Of a stretch of DNA of 64,000 nt, positions 1 through 11,710 are shown piece by piece. The DNA is taken from NCBI GenBank assembly GCA_023614405.1, contig CM042692.1:122195503-122259502 (forward strand), in the 5' to 3' direction. The notes beneath the pieces are model-generated. The model did not search any database, was not told the origin of the DNA, and saw only the letters and a list, made by a program, of their open reading frames with translations. Position 1 is the first letter of the stretch, and each line of letters begins with the position of its first letter. Position numbers and translations under genes: made by a program. The stretch is from Avena insularis. Lineage: Eukaryota > Streptophyta > Magnoliopsida > Poales > Poaceae.

Positions 1-2025
1 TGCTTACCATCCTCGGTGATAATGGATCGATGAATACAAGGTCGAAGTATGCTCAAGGCAAAGGTATTCTTGATAGGTTTTCCCTTTTGCCGGTCTCGTG
101 TTGGTAGTTGAGAGACCGGTTTATGATATATAGCTGTACTATCAAGAGGGGCTCTCGATTGAGTAACTCGATCATATCATTCGGAGAGAGCTCAAACCTT
201 TGCATTCTTAGCACCATCTTTCTTGGTTGTTTGTTTGTCCTATCCATGTGAGGATATAGATCTTGTGGTAATCTTAATAACAAGCTCTTGTTCATCAAAA
301 TTGGATCTCCCTTTTATATCTTGTTGCGATTTTGTTGTTGGAGGTTTTCTGGATTCTCACCGAGTGAGGTATCTCACATTATAATACTTGATACATTCTC
401 ATTTTTGTTGGGTAGGTCTTGTCATCGTCTTTCCAACAAAATTGGTTTAGGGTCAATCAAAGTTACCAAACTAAAGTTATAGCTGTTTGAATATTTCCTT
501 TGATTTAAAAAGAAAAAGAAATTCTGTTCGTGGGCCGAGCGGCAGTACCGCTGTGCACTATCGGCCCATCTGCGCGAGCTGCGCTTAGTTCTGTCTTGCC
601 CGGTAGTTCTGGCCGGTGGTACCGGCCCACCACGGTAGTACCGCCTAGGCAGGCCGGTACTACCGGGCCGGCCCACCACAGCCATCGCTCGCCTAGCTCT
701 GCTCCTTCCTGCCGTTCCTCGCTCCTCCCTGCTGCCTTCTATTCGTCGCCGCCGCTTGGGCCGCTCCCACGCAGGCCTGCTCCGCTGTCGCTGCATCACT
801 CGCGTGCTGGGCTGCCTCGCGCGCGCGCCACCCCGTGCCCCAACCGCTTGCTCGCACGCTAGCTAGCGCTGCCGATCCCCTGCCACCTCTTGCTCGCTGC
901 CTCGATAGATCGCGAGGCTTGCTACCCATGTTGACTTGCTTCCCTGGTGCTACTGGGTCGCTGGCGGTAGTACCGGGCCCATCCGGTACTATCGGCCCAG
1001 GACGGGGAAAAGAGTCCCAACAGGCAGGATTCCCTTGGCCCTTTAAATAGTCCCTTTGCTTTATCTTTTTGGCTAGTTCTTTCTCCTCTATTGCTCAAGC
1101 TTTGCCCCTTTGACTCAAATAATTTGTTCTTGATTTTTTCACACCCCTCCAATGATTCTTGCCAATATTTGAGGGGAAGATAGAGGAGACCTAGATCCAC
1201 AATTTTGACCAAACCAAATCATCTCTTTGTGAGTGGATATTTGGGATCTAGATCTTGGAGGATTTTGTGTTCTTCCTCTCTTGTTCCCCCAATTGCTTTA
1301 GTAGCCTTGTTGGAACTTGAGAGTGAAGATTTGGGGCATCTTTGTGGTGTTCTTGCCGTTTTCATTAGGTAGATCAGTTTGTGTTCTCTCTAGAGGATTT
1401 GGTTGGTGATTATCAAGAAGCTTGTCCCTCTTAGGTTCTTGGAAACCTAGATAGTTGTGTGGCCTTTGTGGCGTGTTCTTGGGGCCTTCAATTAAGTTGT
1501 GAAGCTCTCCCCAAGATTGAGGCCTTGGTGTCGATTATTGGGATCCTCCAATTAAGTTGTGGAGATAGCCCCAATCTTGTATGGGTTTGGTGACCACCCT
1601 CAAGTGTCCCATAGTGGAACGGGTGCTTGCCACATGGTGGGTGCTCGGGAGAATAGGGTGAGGCCTTTGTGGCATTGGTGGTCTTAGTACCGCCCACCCC
1701 TCCAACGAGACATACTCTCTTGTTGGGAGGAACTCGGTAAAATATTGTCGTCCCCGCGTGCCTCAGTTATCTCTATACCCGAGCTCTTTACTTATGCACT
1801 TTACATTGTGATAGCCTTCGTGCTTAAAGTAATCTATATTGCTATCCTATTGTTGCTTGTCTTTCTTAGCATAAGTTGATGGTGCACATAGGTGAACCTT
1901 AGTATATCTAGGCTTTGTGCTTGACAAAATAAAATGCTAGTGTTATTCCGCCATTGTTATGCCCATCTCGTAAAAGTTTTAAACCACCTATTCATCCCCC
2001 TCTAGGCGACATCCGTGATCTTTCA
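1..2025 (+). mobile_element. SIRE/Maximus-like copia LTR, 5'-truncated by window edge (LTR-1)
   Basis: The segment aligns by eye along its length with LTR-2 (6520-8063 plus 43661-44004). It also matches, in inverted orientation, parts of the SIRE LTR at 42365-43655, for example the block around 1685-1710 that reads through a GGTACTAAGACCACC-type string. It ends in CTTTCA at 2025, the terminal CA of an LTR, after the family's typical 'cctctaggcgac' block. A TTTAAATAG TATA-like box lies near 1039. A GC-rich part (540-1010) carries GGTAGTACC-centred imperfect palindromes. No primer site follows 2025; instead BARE-type leader begins. So this is a 3' LTR or solo LTR inserted into that leader, with GTAGA (2026-2030) as the expected duplication whose partner lies outside the window. 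Short ORFs inside it are not genes. Confidence 0.8.
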
Positions 2026-2808
2026 GTAGATATGTCTGAGACCCAATCGTCATGGCGTGCCACATAACGGAGAACTTTCTTAGTGGTGCACACTAATGTG
2101 AGAACACTACATTGGTATTAATTAGGGATCATCCTATTTAAATGCTACCGTTGTGTATCTAATACTATCACTAAAACAAGATGCACGCAAAGATTAAACC
2201 ATATCTAATCTAAATGTTACATGACATGGTTGTCTTCGTGCTCCATGATCTCCATGAGGTGCTCCGATTTGACGCCAAGTCCATGGCGACACCGGTCTTG
2301 TCGTTCATCTTCATGATGACTACTACTATACTACTTAGTAATAGGAAAAGTAAACTAACTTACCTCATTCACGACTATAACCATATCACATCACAAAGCC
2401 TTCCATGCAATATAAAGTTAGACGCCTCTACTTTATCGATTGCAGATTTTACGTAGTTGTTTAGGCTTTTGCAATAGAACGTTACTATGTACGAACTTCT
2501 AACAACAACATGGATACAATAGTTGTCTCTACTACACCCCTTTCGGGGCCTTCCATTGTAGATGCTATATCAACTACTGTGAGAGAGACAGACACCCGTT
2601 AGCCAGTTATACGATACAAGCCATATGTCGAGCATGCAACCAGTCTCGCGTAAGATTTTGCGTAAGGTCGGTCCGGGCCGCTTCATCTCATAGTACTGCG
2701 ATATAAACAAATACACGTGGGAAGGTAACAACTAGGGTATCAATGCCCACACTCTACATGTGTCTATGTATACTAGCATACTATGCATAGATCAGACTCT
2801 GATACCAC
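2026..2808 (-). mobile_element. BARE/Angela-lineage copia untranslated leader, truncated
   Basis: On the minus strand this directly follows the 5' LTR and its primer site and resembles the known BARE-1 leader, with a 'gatgaagcggcccggacc' block near 2690 and a 'gggtgtctgtctctctc' block near 2590. I recognise these from memory and did not align them. No gag start is present: the leader is cut at 2025 by LTR-1, and the rest of the element must lie left of the window. I see no coding region here; the short ORFs have no recognisable motif. Confidence 0.7.
2796..2807 (-). other. Primer binding site, tRNA-iMet type (BARE/Angela-like)
   Basis: The minus strand reads TGGTATCAGAGT, the initiator-Met tRNA primer site used by copia elements, one base after the LTR end at 2809. 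It fixes the element's orientation as minus. Confidence 0.85.
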
Positions 2809-5800
2809 TGAAGGGTTTCCACAGCAGATAACAAAAAAATTCCTGCGTTGGAACACCCTAACGCCTAGGATCTATCTAGTAAGTAATGTAGTAATGGAGG
2901 AAGATAGCGGTGACATACCCTTGAAGACCGAGAAAGCGTTACGCTCATGCAGGAGCGTGGATGATGTAGTCGTACCCGTTTGACCTCAAGGTCATGAAGA
3001 TCCTCACACGTCACCTCTTGTCCAGGTCGCTGTATGATGCTCCCCGAGTTACCATACACATTCGATGCAATACAATGACTCCCGGGCTCTGATCCCTGCC
3101 GAGGCTACAGAAGTAGACCTCCTGGCTGGAATGCCTACAGCACAATGGCGTGCCGCAACGGTGTTGAATTTTCTTGTATAGTCCTTCTTCAGGACCGTGC
3201 CACCGCAAAGCCAACCGAGAGAGAGGGGGCATTTTCTCTAAGGAAAAGTGTCTTAGAGAATATCTTGTTGGTGTATTTAATCCCTCCCATGGGGCACCCC
3301 TTTGTATAGGCGGAGGGAGGTGTACCCTCCAATTTGGGTGCCCCATGTGGTTCTAAAGATTAAAAGGAAATAGGGGGAAGGGCTAAAGCCGGCTGGGCCT
3401 AAAAGCCAGAGCCCAATAGCAACAATAGCCAGTGAAACAACTGGCCAGATGGGTTAGCACGCCCCTGACAGCCTAGCAGCACAGCACCTGCCTAGCAGCC
3501 TGGCTGGTAGCCAGGTGGGCTGGCTCGCCACCCGTGGACTAGCTCGTGGCAGCTGCTTGCAGTAGCAACCAGCGCAACAGCCCAGGTGGGATGGCGCCTG
3601 CCAGCAGCCCAGCTGTGAGGTGAAGCGGAGGAGCGTCCTCGGGGTGGGCTATCTTTTCATGGTGTCCTAGCACGGTGCCTTGCTTCCTAGGGGCGGTGGC
3701 TGATGGCTCAAGATATTTGGAGCTCGTTGGGAACCCCAAGAGGAAGGTATGATGAGCACATCGGCAAGTTTCCCTCACTTATGATACCAAGGTTATCGAA
3801 CCAGTAGGAGTAAGGAAACAACTCCAAGGTTTTGCTAGTAACTTGGAATCCTGCACAACACAACCACATAACTTTGTCCCAACTTACAGTGAGGTTGTCA
3901 ATCTCACTTGGTTTTGCTGAAAACAAAGGATTAAACGTATAGTGTGGAAGATAGTAATTGCTTGCAGAAAGTAAACATTAAAGGGTAAATAGTAGATGGC
4001 ATATCAATGGTAAAGGAGTGGATTAGGGTCCATAGTTCACTAGAGTTGTTTCTCCTTAAGATAAATAACATGTTGGGTGAACAAATTACAGCAGGGCAAT
4101 TGACAGATTGAGAAAGCATAACAATGCATATACTAGACATCTTGACTCCTACGAGATTTGATTGGGCATTACAACATAATACATAGACCGCAATCCAACT
4201 GCATCTATGACTAATAATCCACCTTCAGGTTATCATCCGAACCCCTTCTAGTATTAAGTTGCAAGCAACAAATAATTGCATTAAGCAAAGTGTGTAAACT
4301 AAACAATACAATTGCCCCATGGACAAAGGATTGTTGTTTTCTCCCTACTAGCAACAACACATCTACAACCTTAGAGATTTCTGTCACTTCCCCAGATTAC
4401 TAGAGGCATGAACCTACTATCGAGCATAAATACTCCCTCTTGGAGTTACAAGCATCTACTTGGCCAAGATAGCTGCTAGCAACGGAGAGCATGCAAGATC
4501 ACAAATAACATAGACATGATAGAATCAATAATCAAGCTGACATAGTATCTCAATATCCATCGAATCCCCGCAAACACAATATATAGGATTACAAATACAT
4601 GATCTTGATCATGAACGGAGCTCACAAGATCTAAACATGATAGCACAAAGGAGGAGAACCAACCATCTAGCTACTGTATGGACCCATAGTCCAAGGATGA
4701 ACTACTCACGCATCACTCCGGAGGCTAGCATGGTGATGAAGAAGGCCTCTGAGATGATCTCTCCCCTCCGGCAGGGTGCCGGGAAGAGCTTCGGATCCCC
4801 CCAATCTAGGGATGGAGATGGCGGTGGCTACAGACTCTTTTGTGGATTTTTGATCGGGTACTTAGGGTTTCTACATCGAGGTACTTTTATAGGCAAAGGG
4901 GCAAGGTCGATGGGAGCCCGAGGGGCCCACACCATGGGGCGGCGCGCCCTAGGTGTGGCCACCTCGTGGCCCTACTTCGGCTGTCCTTCGGACTCCGTCT
5001 TCCTTCTGGTAAAATATTGACTTTGGCTTTTGTCCCGTCCAATTCCGAGAATATTTCCTTACTAGCTTTTCTAAAACCAAAAACAGCAGAAAACAGGCAA
5101 CTGGCACTGCAACATCTTGTTAATAGGTTAGTTCCAGAAAATGTATAAAAATACCTCAAAGTGTAAACAAAACATAAGAAAGTTGATATAAAACAAGCAT
5201 GGAGCATCAAAAATTATAGATACATTTACAACGTATCAGCGGCCTACAGTGCCTAGCGCTCTAGGCGGTACTTAGTACCCGCTGCCCGCCCGTCCGCCTG
5301 CCCGCGTGTGGGCTGCCCAGAGGTGGTCCTGTAATGGCTGCAGTGCTGTTTTTTCCTTTTTTCCGGGTGGCTTCCTCCTAGGCAAATTCCCTCTAGGGTT
5401 TTAGCCTATTGAGGAAGTTGCCTTATAAATTTAAATATTTATTTAGTATGTATCAATTCACAATTAACATATAATAAATGCATATTTACCCAAAATACCT
5501 TTCGGTGTCTTTTTTCCTTTCTCCTTCTCCGAGCAACTTCGGATTTTCTCTCCGGAACAATTCTGGTTCTCTCATATGTGATTCCATCTTTATAGGAAGA
5601 TCTCTAAGCGTCGTAGTGCCTGTAAGCGTGTTTCCCTATGGTTCGGGAATGTCATAGACATGATCTCGATCAATGATCAACAACGGGACCGGGATACCCA
5701 TATTGACCCCTATACACTCCATAAATGATATATCCAATTCCCTTTGTTATGCGATACAAGACTTGTTCGAGATCTGATCATTGGTATCAAGATACCTTGT

Positions 5801-6420
5801 TCAATCTCGTTTCGAACAAGTACTATTTTACTCATTCACGTGAAATTTCATCCCCATGACCTAGTCATACGTTGCGCAGCTTATAGATGTAATTCACTAA
5901 GTGGACCTAGTGTATCTTCCCGTCACACAGGAGAACAAATCCCGATCTTGATGCATAAGCCTCAACCTTCCCCTTCGGACTACCCAACATGCACCTTTAT
6001 GGTCATCCAGTCACGGACATGACGGTTGATGCAGTCAAAGAAATCCTCCAGTAATAGTGATTAATATGATCTCACGGTCTAAGGATTATGACACTCTGTT
6101 TCTGACAATTGCAATGTGAACTAAGTAAGATGATCGTGTTGCAACAATCATTGGTGGGAAATGTCCATCACATCATTCCAAATGATATGAATTCATTGTA
6201 AGTTGGATTTCATAGCACCATGATCAGGAAACCTTGATCATTAGCTACCCAATGAACTAGTTAAATAGAGGCCACTAGGGACCTTGGTTTGTTTATATAT
6301 ACCACACTTGTATCAATGTTTCCGCTTGATACAGTTATAGCATGATATAAAACTATTATGAACTAATGAGATATGATAATAAACCCCTTTTTTATTTGTC
6401 TCTAGGGAATATCTCCTTTA
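2809..6420 (-). mobile_element. BARE/Angela-like copia 5' LTR, interrupted by a solo LTR
   Basis: Plus-strand boundaries are TGAAGGG at 2809 and ATCTCCTTTA at 6420, so on the minus strand the first dinucleotide is TA instead of TG. The right part (5480-6420), read on minus, follows the familiar Angela/BARE U3: a block like 'ttccctagagacaaat' at the start, 'gaatgatgtgatgg', and 'gagattgaacaaggta'. A TATAAAG box lies at 5588-5594 (minus). Excluding the Athila solo LTR and its duplication, the LTR is about 2.07 kb, near the 1.8 kb usual for the lineage. ORFs inside are chance ones. Confidence 0.82.
3701..5238 (-). mobile_element. Solo LTR, Athila-lineage gypsy (same family as Athila A)
   Basis: It begins TGATGGCTCA and ends ACGTATCA, the same termini as the Athila A LTRs at 11711 and 18208, and it keeps their internal landmarks ('gaggaaggtatgatgagcac' near 3740 and the 'attatagatacattt' end block). 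Flanking pentamers are GTGGC (3696-3700) and GCGGC (5239-5243), a target-site duplication with one mismatch. No internal domain or second LTR is present, so it is the product of recombination between two LTRs. Orientation in coding sense is minus, as inferred from Athila A. Confidence 0.9.
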
Positions 6421-8063
6421 GTGAATACATGCCCAAAGAAGAGACTCTCCCATGTGAGTATGGGGTGCTATTCACAAATCTTTATCAAGCTACAACGAGC
6501 AAGAGAAATCAAGAAAGGTGGTCTATCTTGAGATGGACAATATCGTCTGCATCATGATCAAGTGGAATGCGCAAGGCAAATGTATGATCTTGATACATTT
6601 TCTCTTTTATCGGTCTCATGTTGTTAGTTCAGAGACTAGGTTTAGGATAGATAGTCGTACTATCAAGAGGGGCTCTTCAGTGAGTATCTTGATTGTATCT
6701 TTCGGAGAGAGATCCAACCTTTGCATACTTGGCATCATCTTTCTTGGTTGTTATTTGTATCTTATTAATGTGAGGTTATAGATCTTGTGGTTACCTTCAT
6801 AACAAGCTCTAGATCATAAAAAGGGATTTCTCATGTATATCTTATTGAGTTTTTTATGTTGGAGGTTTTACTGGTTATTATATTAGGGAGCTTTCATACC
6901 TTTATCCCCTTGGTATTTTCTCCATTGTTGTATTCTACTTGTATTTATATTTCCAACAACATTGGTTTCATCCCATTTGGAGGATGGATGCTCGAGTTAT
7001 CATAGTTTTTGTTCAGCAGTTTTACCATGGGCAGTAATCGCCGTTTCGCTGGCAATACCGCTAGGAAATTTTTGTCACTGGTAATACTGGTGGAAGTACT
7101 CAGTCACTTCTACCTAGCTCGTGTCACCTTTCTGTATGTTTTGTTTTTATATCCAGAAGTTAGGCGAAAGTGAGGTGGTAATACTGTTGCCCAACTTTGG
7201 CGACAGTACCGCTAGTTTGGCGGTAGTACTGGACGTGTACTACCTTCTCACTTCTACGATAATTGGACCGTTGGAAGGGGTTGGCGGTAGTACCACCATT
7301 TTAGTGGTACTACTAGGAATGCGGGAACCGCACCTAACAAGAAGATTTCTAAGAGGCCCTTATAAGGCCTCCTTCTTACTCTTGTTTGGTCTGCTCTCCT
7401 ACTCTCTCTCCCCTCCATTTTTGGCCTTCAAGAGCATGACCTTGTCCATGTTCCTTCTATGATTCTTGGATATTTTAAGGGATTTGAGATAGGAGACCTA
7501 GATGTACAACCCTACCAAACCAAATCCCTTATTTCTGAAGGAAATCTTGGGATCTAAATCTTGGAGAATTTGGTGTTCTCTTCTTGTGTTCTTCCTCTCT
7601 TATTCCCCCAATGCTTTTGTAGCTTTGGTATAATTTGGGAGTGAAGGACTTGTCATTGCATTAGGTGCATCATTTTGAGTGCTCTATGGTGAATCGGTTG
7701 GTGAAAGCATTTGAGCTTATTACTCTTGGGTCTTGGAACCCTAGACGGTTGTTGCATTGGTGGTTTTTCTTCGGGGCTCCAATTGAGTTGTGGATATTTA
7801 CTGGCCTTTTGTGGCATTATCTTGGGAGGCTCCAGTTGAGTTATGGAGATTTCTCCAAGCTTGTACGAGTTTGGTGACTGCCCTCAAGTGTCCCATAGTG
7901 GATCATGTGCCTACCTTTGTGGTGAGCACATGGGAGAATAATGTGAGTCTTTTGTGGAGTCGGCGTGTGGTGTGCATCCCCATCTTAGGATGAGGCCTTG
8001 TGTGGAATTGGGTGTACATCGAGCCACCACACCTCAAGGTGAGCCATTTGTTGTACTCGAGGA
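6421..8063 (+). mobile_element. SIRE-like copia LTR (LTR-2), left part
   Basis: From about 6520 this matches LTR-1 in the same orientation, including the 'actatcaagaggggctct' block (6659 versus 138) and the TTGGAG...GTGTTC block (7559 versus 1254). The GC-rich part (7020-7320) carries diverged GGTAGTACC-type palindromes and a CCTTATAAGG box near 7350. The match breaks at 8063 and resumes at 43661, where the inner SIRE element ends. 6421-6519 corresponds to sequence left of the window in LTR-1, so its identity is inferred. Confidence 0.78.
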
Positions 8064-8240
8064 TGAAATGGATCGTATGGGCACCTAGAGGGGGGGGGTG
8101 AATAGGTGCTACTTCAAATTTAATGCTTTTTCAATTTTAGGCTTGACAAAAAAGGTAAATTATCTAGATATACTACTTTCAATCTCCACGGCATTGTTAT
8201 CTAACATGCAAAACACAGGGAACCATGAAGTGTTCTTTCA
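8064..8240 (-). repeat. SIRE 3' LTR with large internal deletion
   Basis: Only 177 bp remain. The first ~100 bp match the start of the 1291-bp partner LTR at 42365, and the last ~55 bp match its end ('caccatgaagtgttctttca'-like). The central ~1.1 kb, including the GGCCGGATTATCCGGCC-rich part and the TATA box, is missing. Confidence 0.9.
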
Positions 8241-8254
8241 ATCTCCCCCTTTTT
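8241..8254 (-). other. Polypurine tract of SIRE element
   Basis: The minus strand reads AAAAAGGGGGAGAT directly against the 3' LTR start TGAAAG, the expected plus-strand primer of this element. Confidence 0.8.
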
Positions 8255-10112
8255 GGTGTTAGATGATAATACTAGGATTTGCAAGATAGCTCTCATAACA
8301 ACAATATTTAACGAATGAAAAAGACTCCCCCTCAATGTGTGCATAATAAAATTTGCATTTGATTACAAATACACACAAGAAGGTACAAGTCTATTTCATT
8401 GGAACATAGGCAAAATATTCATACCACCGAGAGAGAGATAAAGGCGTCCTCAATATATTATAAGAATATCCAATGATAGCCATAATGAGCGCCTTCCTCG
8501 ATGTAGAAATCCAATATAGCCAATATGATAGATGAATCTATAAGGATAATCCACAAGATCAATCCAGAGCCACACATAAACATAGTCTCATACAGAGCAA
8601 AACACAAATAAAAGTTCAACGCTAAATGGGCACAAGCGAGAAAAAGACCGAAAAGATAAAGTGCAAATGCTTGCGCCCGACCCATGCAAATCCACAAAGA
8701 CCTAATAGAAATACTTCTCCCCCTTTGGCATAGAAATGCCAAAAAGGAAGAAGAGCGATGCTAGCGCCCCAAGGGATCACTCATAGTCATCGTCGTCGTC
8801 CTCGTCCCCGTCCTCGTCCTCATCCTCAAGCTCCTCGGTGTCATCCTCCTCATCATTAGCAGTGGCTGCGGAAGGAAACAGGTGACGCTCAAGCTCTCCA
8901 TAGTTGAGCTCACTAAGTTACCCTCACCGTCATCCCGAAAGTATTTAGCACGAGGACGACGCTTGTAGGTCTTAGGAGCACCGGAACCACCTATGAAACG
9001 AACAAGATGGATAGCATGGGGATAAGCACACACACAAGTCTGAGAGAGAACATAGAAATTGTAGGCAAGCAATCCATAGTCTAAACATACAACATGCACA
9101 CAATCCATAGAAATCTGAAGCGGTTTCGACTCTGTCAGGCCGGATTATCCGGCCTGGCCAGGGGCGGAAAATCCGGCCCTGGCAGAAAATTTCAGATTCA
9201 CCTAGATTGGATGCAAAAACGTAGATCGGGCCTAGGTACTGCAAGCCTACAATCTCTACTCGAAACAACAACCTTCTAGACCATGTTCCACCCAACAAGA
9301 TACACATCAATCCAAATATGGGGAGAGAGGGAGTTACCCTCACTCATTGCAGGAAGAACACGGAGGAGAAGGTACCCGGGGGCACGGAGAAGAAGATTCG
9401 GGGGAGGCCCGGTGAATCCGGTGGCCGGGATGGCTCCGGGGAGGGTGGGGGCGGTAGGCATTGGCTAGGGAGAGAGAGGAGGGTCGAGGGAAAGAACTGC
9501 TCGTTATGAGCCCTCCCCCTGATGCCAGCCTTAATAGACTGCAGCCGCCAGGGATGGATTATCCGGCCTATACTTGGGCCGGATTATCCGGCCTCAAATC
9601 TGAATTTCTGTTACACACAGATTCAGGCTCGCGCGTCCCCAAACAAAACCCTCACAAGCGTGACCAAAGGACTTGTGTGCAAGAGTAGATGGTTTTAGGG
9701 GTAGAGAGAGGCTTGGGATGAGAGACCAAACTGAGATGGTACTACCCACTCAAGATTCCAAGAATCAAATCAACTAAAAACCAAAATTGAGTGTGATTCC
9801 CATAAGAACATGAGATGAGCAACAACAACCAAAAGATCCACATAAATCCAACTCTTCTCATGGAAGAGGGCGGTGGGCGAGGCCACCTTGTTGGAGTGCA
9901 TGGTATGACACCGCGAAGATATACTCTTGGGTTCATGACCAATACTCAACAATAATATCACATATCACAAAATGATATAAAGAGAGATGATTTAACTTGC
10001 TTTCGACATTATGGGGGAGGGTTAGCCCAATTAATTAGGACCACACTCCCCTATATCCATGCCCACATCTAGACCAAATAAGAATGAGATGTAAGAGTGA
10101 GTGCATGGGTAG
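8255..10112 (-). other. SIRE 3' non-coding region between pol and 3' LTR
   Basis: About 1.9 kb without recognisable coding content, between the pol stop and the polypurine tract. It holds two full GGCCGGATTATCCGGCC palindromes (9138-9154, 9577-9593) and further half copies, and a short acidic low-complexity stretch of (GTC/GTCCTC) repeats near 8785-8840. A long 3' non-coding region is usual for SIRE/Maximus elements. Confidence 0.7.
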
Positions 10113-11710
10113 TCAAGACAAGCTCCTTGAGTCAACAATAGTTAGCTCATTCCTCAAGTAACAAAACCTTGCTTCATCAAGTGGCTTCATGAAAATATCA
10201 GCAAGTTGGTTCTTCATGCTCACAAAAGATAGATCAATATTTCCTCGACCAACATGGTCCCGAATAAAATGATTCCGAATCTCAATATGCTTCATCCTTG
10301 TGTGCTGTACTGGATTGTACGCAATTTTGATTGCACTTTCATTGTCGCATAAAAGAGGCACTTTGTCACAATTGACATCGTATTCCTTTAAAGTTTGCCT
10401 CATCCATAATAATTGAGTACATGCACTAGCAACAACCACATATTCAGCTTCGGCGGTGGAGAGAGATATACAATTCTGCTTTTTAGAAGACCAACATACT
10501 AGAGACCTTCCCAAGAATGGACAAGCTCCATAAGTTGATTTCCGATCATCCTTATCACCAGCCCAATCTGAATCAGTATAGCCACATAGAGAGAAATTGG
10601 AGCCCTTGGGATACCATAGACCAAAATTAGGGGAATGAACCAAATACCGGAAGATCCTCTTGACGGCCACTAAGTGGCTTTCTTTAGGAGCTGCTTGATA
10701 CCTTTCACACACACCTACACTCAACACAATATCGGGTCTAGATGCACAGAGGTAAAGAAGAGAGCCGATCCTGGACCGGTATACCTTTTGGTCCACATCT
10801 TTACTAGGGGGATTAAGTTCAAGGTGACATTTTGTTTGGATCGGAGTGGCGACGCCATTAAGATCCATCATCTTGAATCTCTTGAGCATGTCTTGGATGT
10901 ATTTTTCTTGGTTTATGAAGGTTCCTTCTCTAAGTTGTTTGATCTCAAATCCAAGAAAGAACCGTAATTCCCCCATCATAGACATCTCAAACCTGTCAGT
11001 CATAAGATTCGAAAATTCATCATTAAAAGCTTTATTAGTAGAGCCAAAGATAATGTTGTCTACATATAGTTGGCATACGAAGAGCTTCCCCTTAACCTTC
11101 TTAGTAAAAAGAGTGGGATCGATTTGGCCAACTTCGAATCCACGGTCTAGTAAAATCTCTTTAAGGTGCTCGTACCACGCACGTGGGGCTTGTTTAAGGC
11201 CATAGAGTGCCTTATCGAGTTTGTAGACATGGTTCGGGAAGTTAGGATCGTCAAATCCTGGGGGTTGCTTTACATATACCAACTCATGTATAGGACCATT
11301 AAGAAAAGCACTCTTAACGTCCATTTGCTGTAATTTGAAATTATTATGAGCAGCATAAGCAAGAAGGATATGGATGGACTCAAGACGAGCCACTAGAGCA
11401 TAAGACTCACCGAAGTCGATGCCCTCAACTTGGGAATATCCTTGTTCCACGAGTCTTGCTTTGTTCCTTACAATAATGCATTTTCATCTTGCTTATTTTT
11501 AAATATCCACTTTGTGCCGATAACATTGCAGCAATCCTTGGGATTCTCTACTAATTTCCAAACCTTGTTGCATTCAAAGTTATTCAACTCTTCATGCATA
11601 GAAACAACCCAGTCGGGATCTTCAAGAGCTTCAAACACCTTCTTGGGTTCCACCATTGAGATGTGAGCTTGACGCTCACTGAAACTTGCCAACTCCCTTC
11701 TTGTGGATAC
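10113..11710 (-). pseudogene. SIRE copia pol: reverse transcriptase and RNase H
   Basis: The ORF from 11450 to 10113 (445 aa) carries the copia RT core. DVKSAFLNG (first catalytic Asp) is intact and '[13 protein letters not shown]' follows, but the active-site box reads YVDN instead of YVDD (codon at 11055-11057). RNase H follows, with DSDWAGD, STAEAEY and the '[13 protein letters not shown]' block, and ends in DSRSLS as in SIRE/Maximus elements. The N-terminal RT part (11468-11710, with VEPKKVFEAL and GTKWIFKNK) lies in another frame; the shift is near 11465. Athila A inserts at 11710, and the reading frame continues at 27078. Other RT residues also look changed ([12 protein letters not shown]). 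Inactive. Confidence 0.95.

Noticed and set aside
1..2025. LTR-1 and LTR-2 as the two LTRs of one element
   Set aside because: LTR-1 lies within the leader of the BARE-like element, which itself adjoins LTR-2. No primer site follows LTR-1, and the LTRs are too diverged to be a pair.
9094..9688. Four overlapping plus ORFs rich in Gly/Arg
   Set aside because: Antisense to SIRE 3' non-coding DNA, overlapping frames, produced by GC-rich palindromic repeats.
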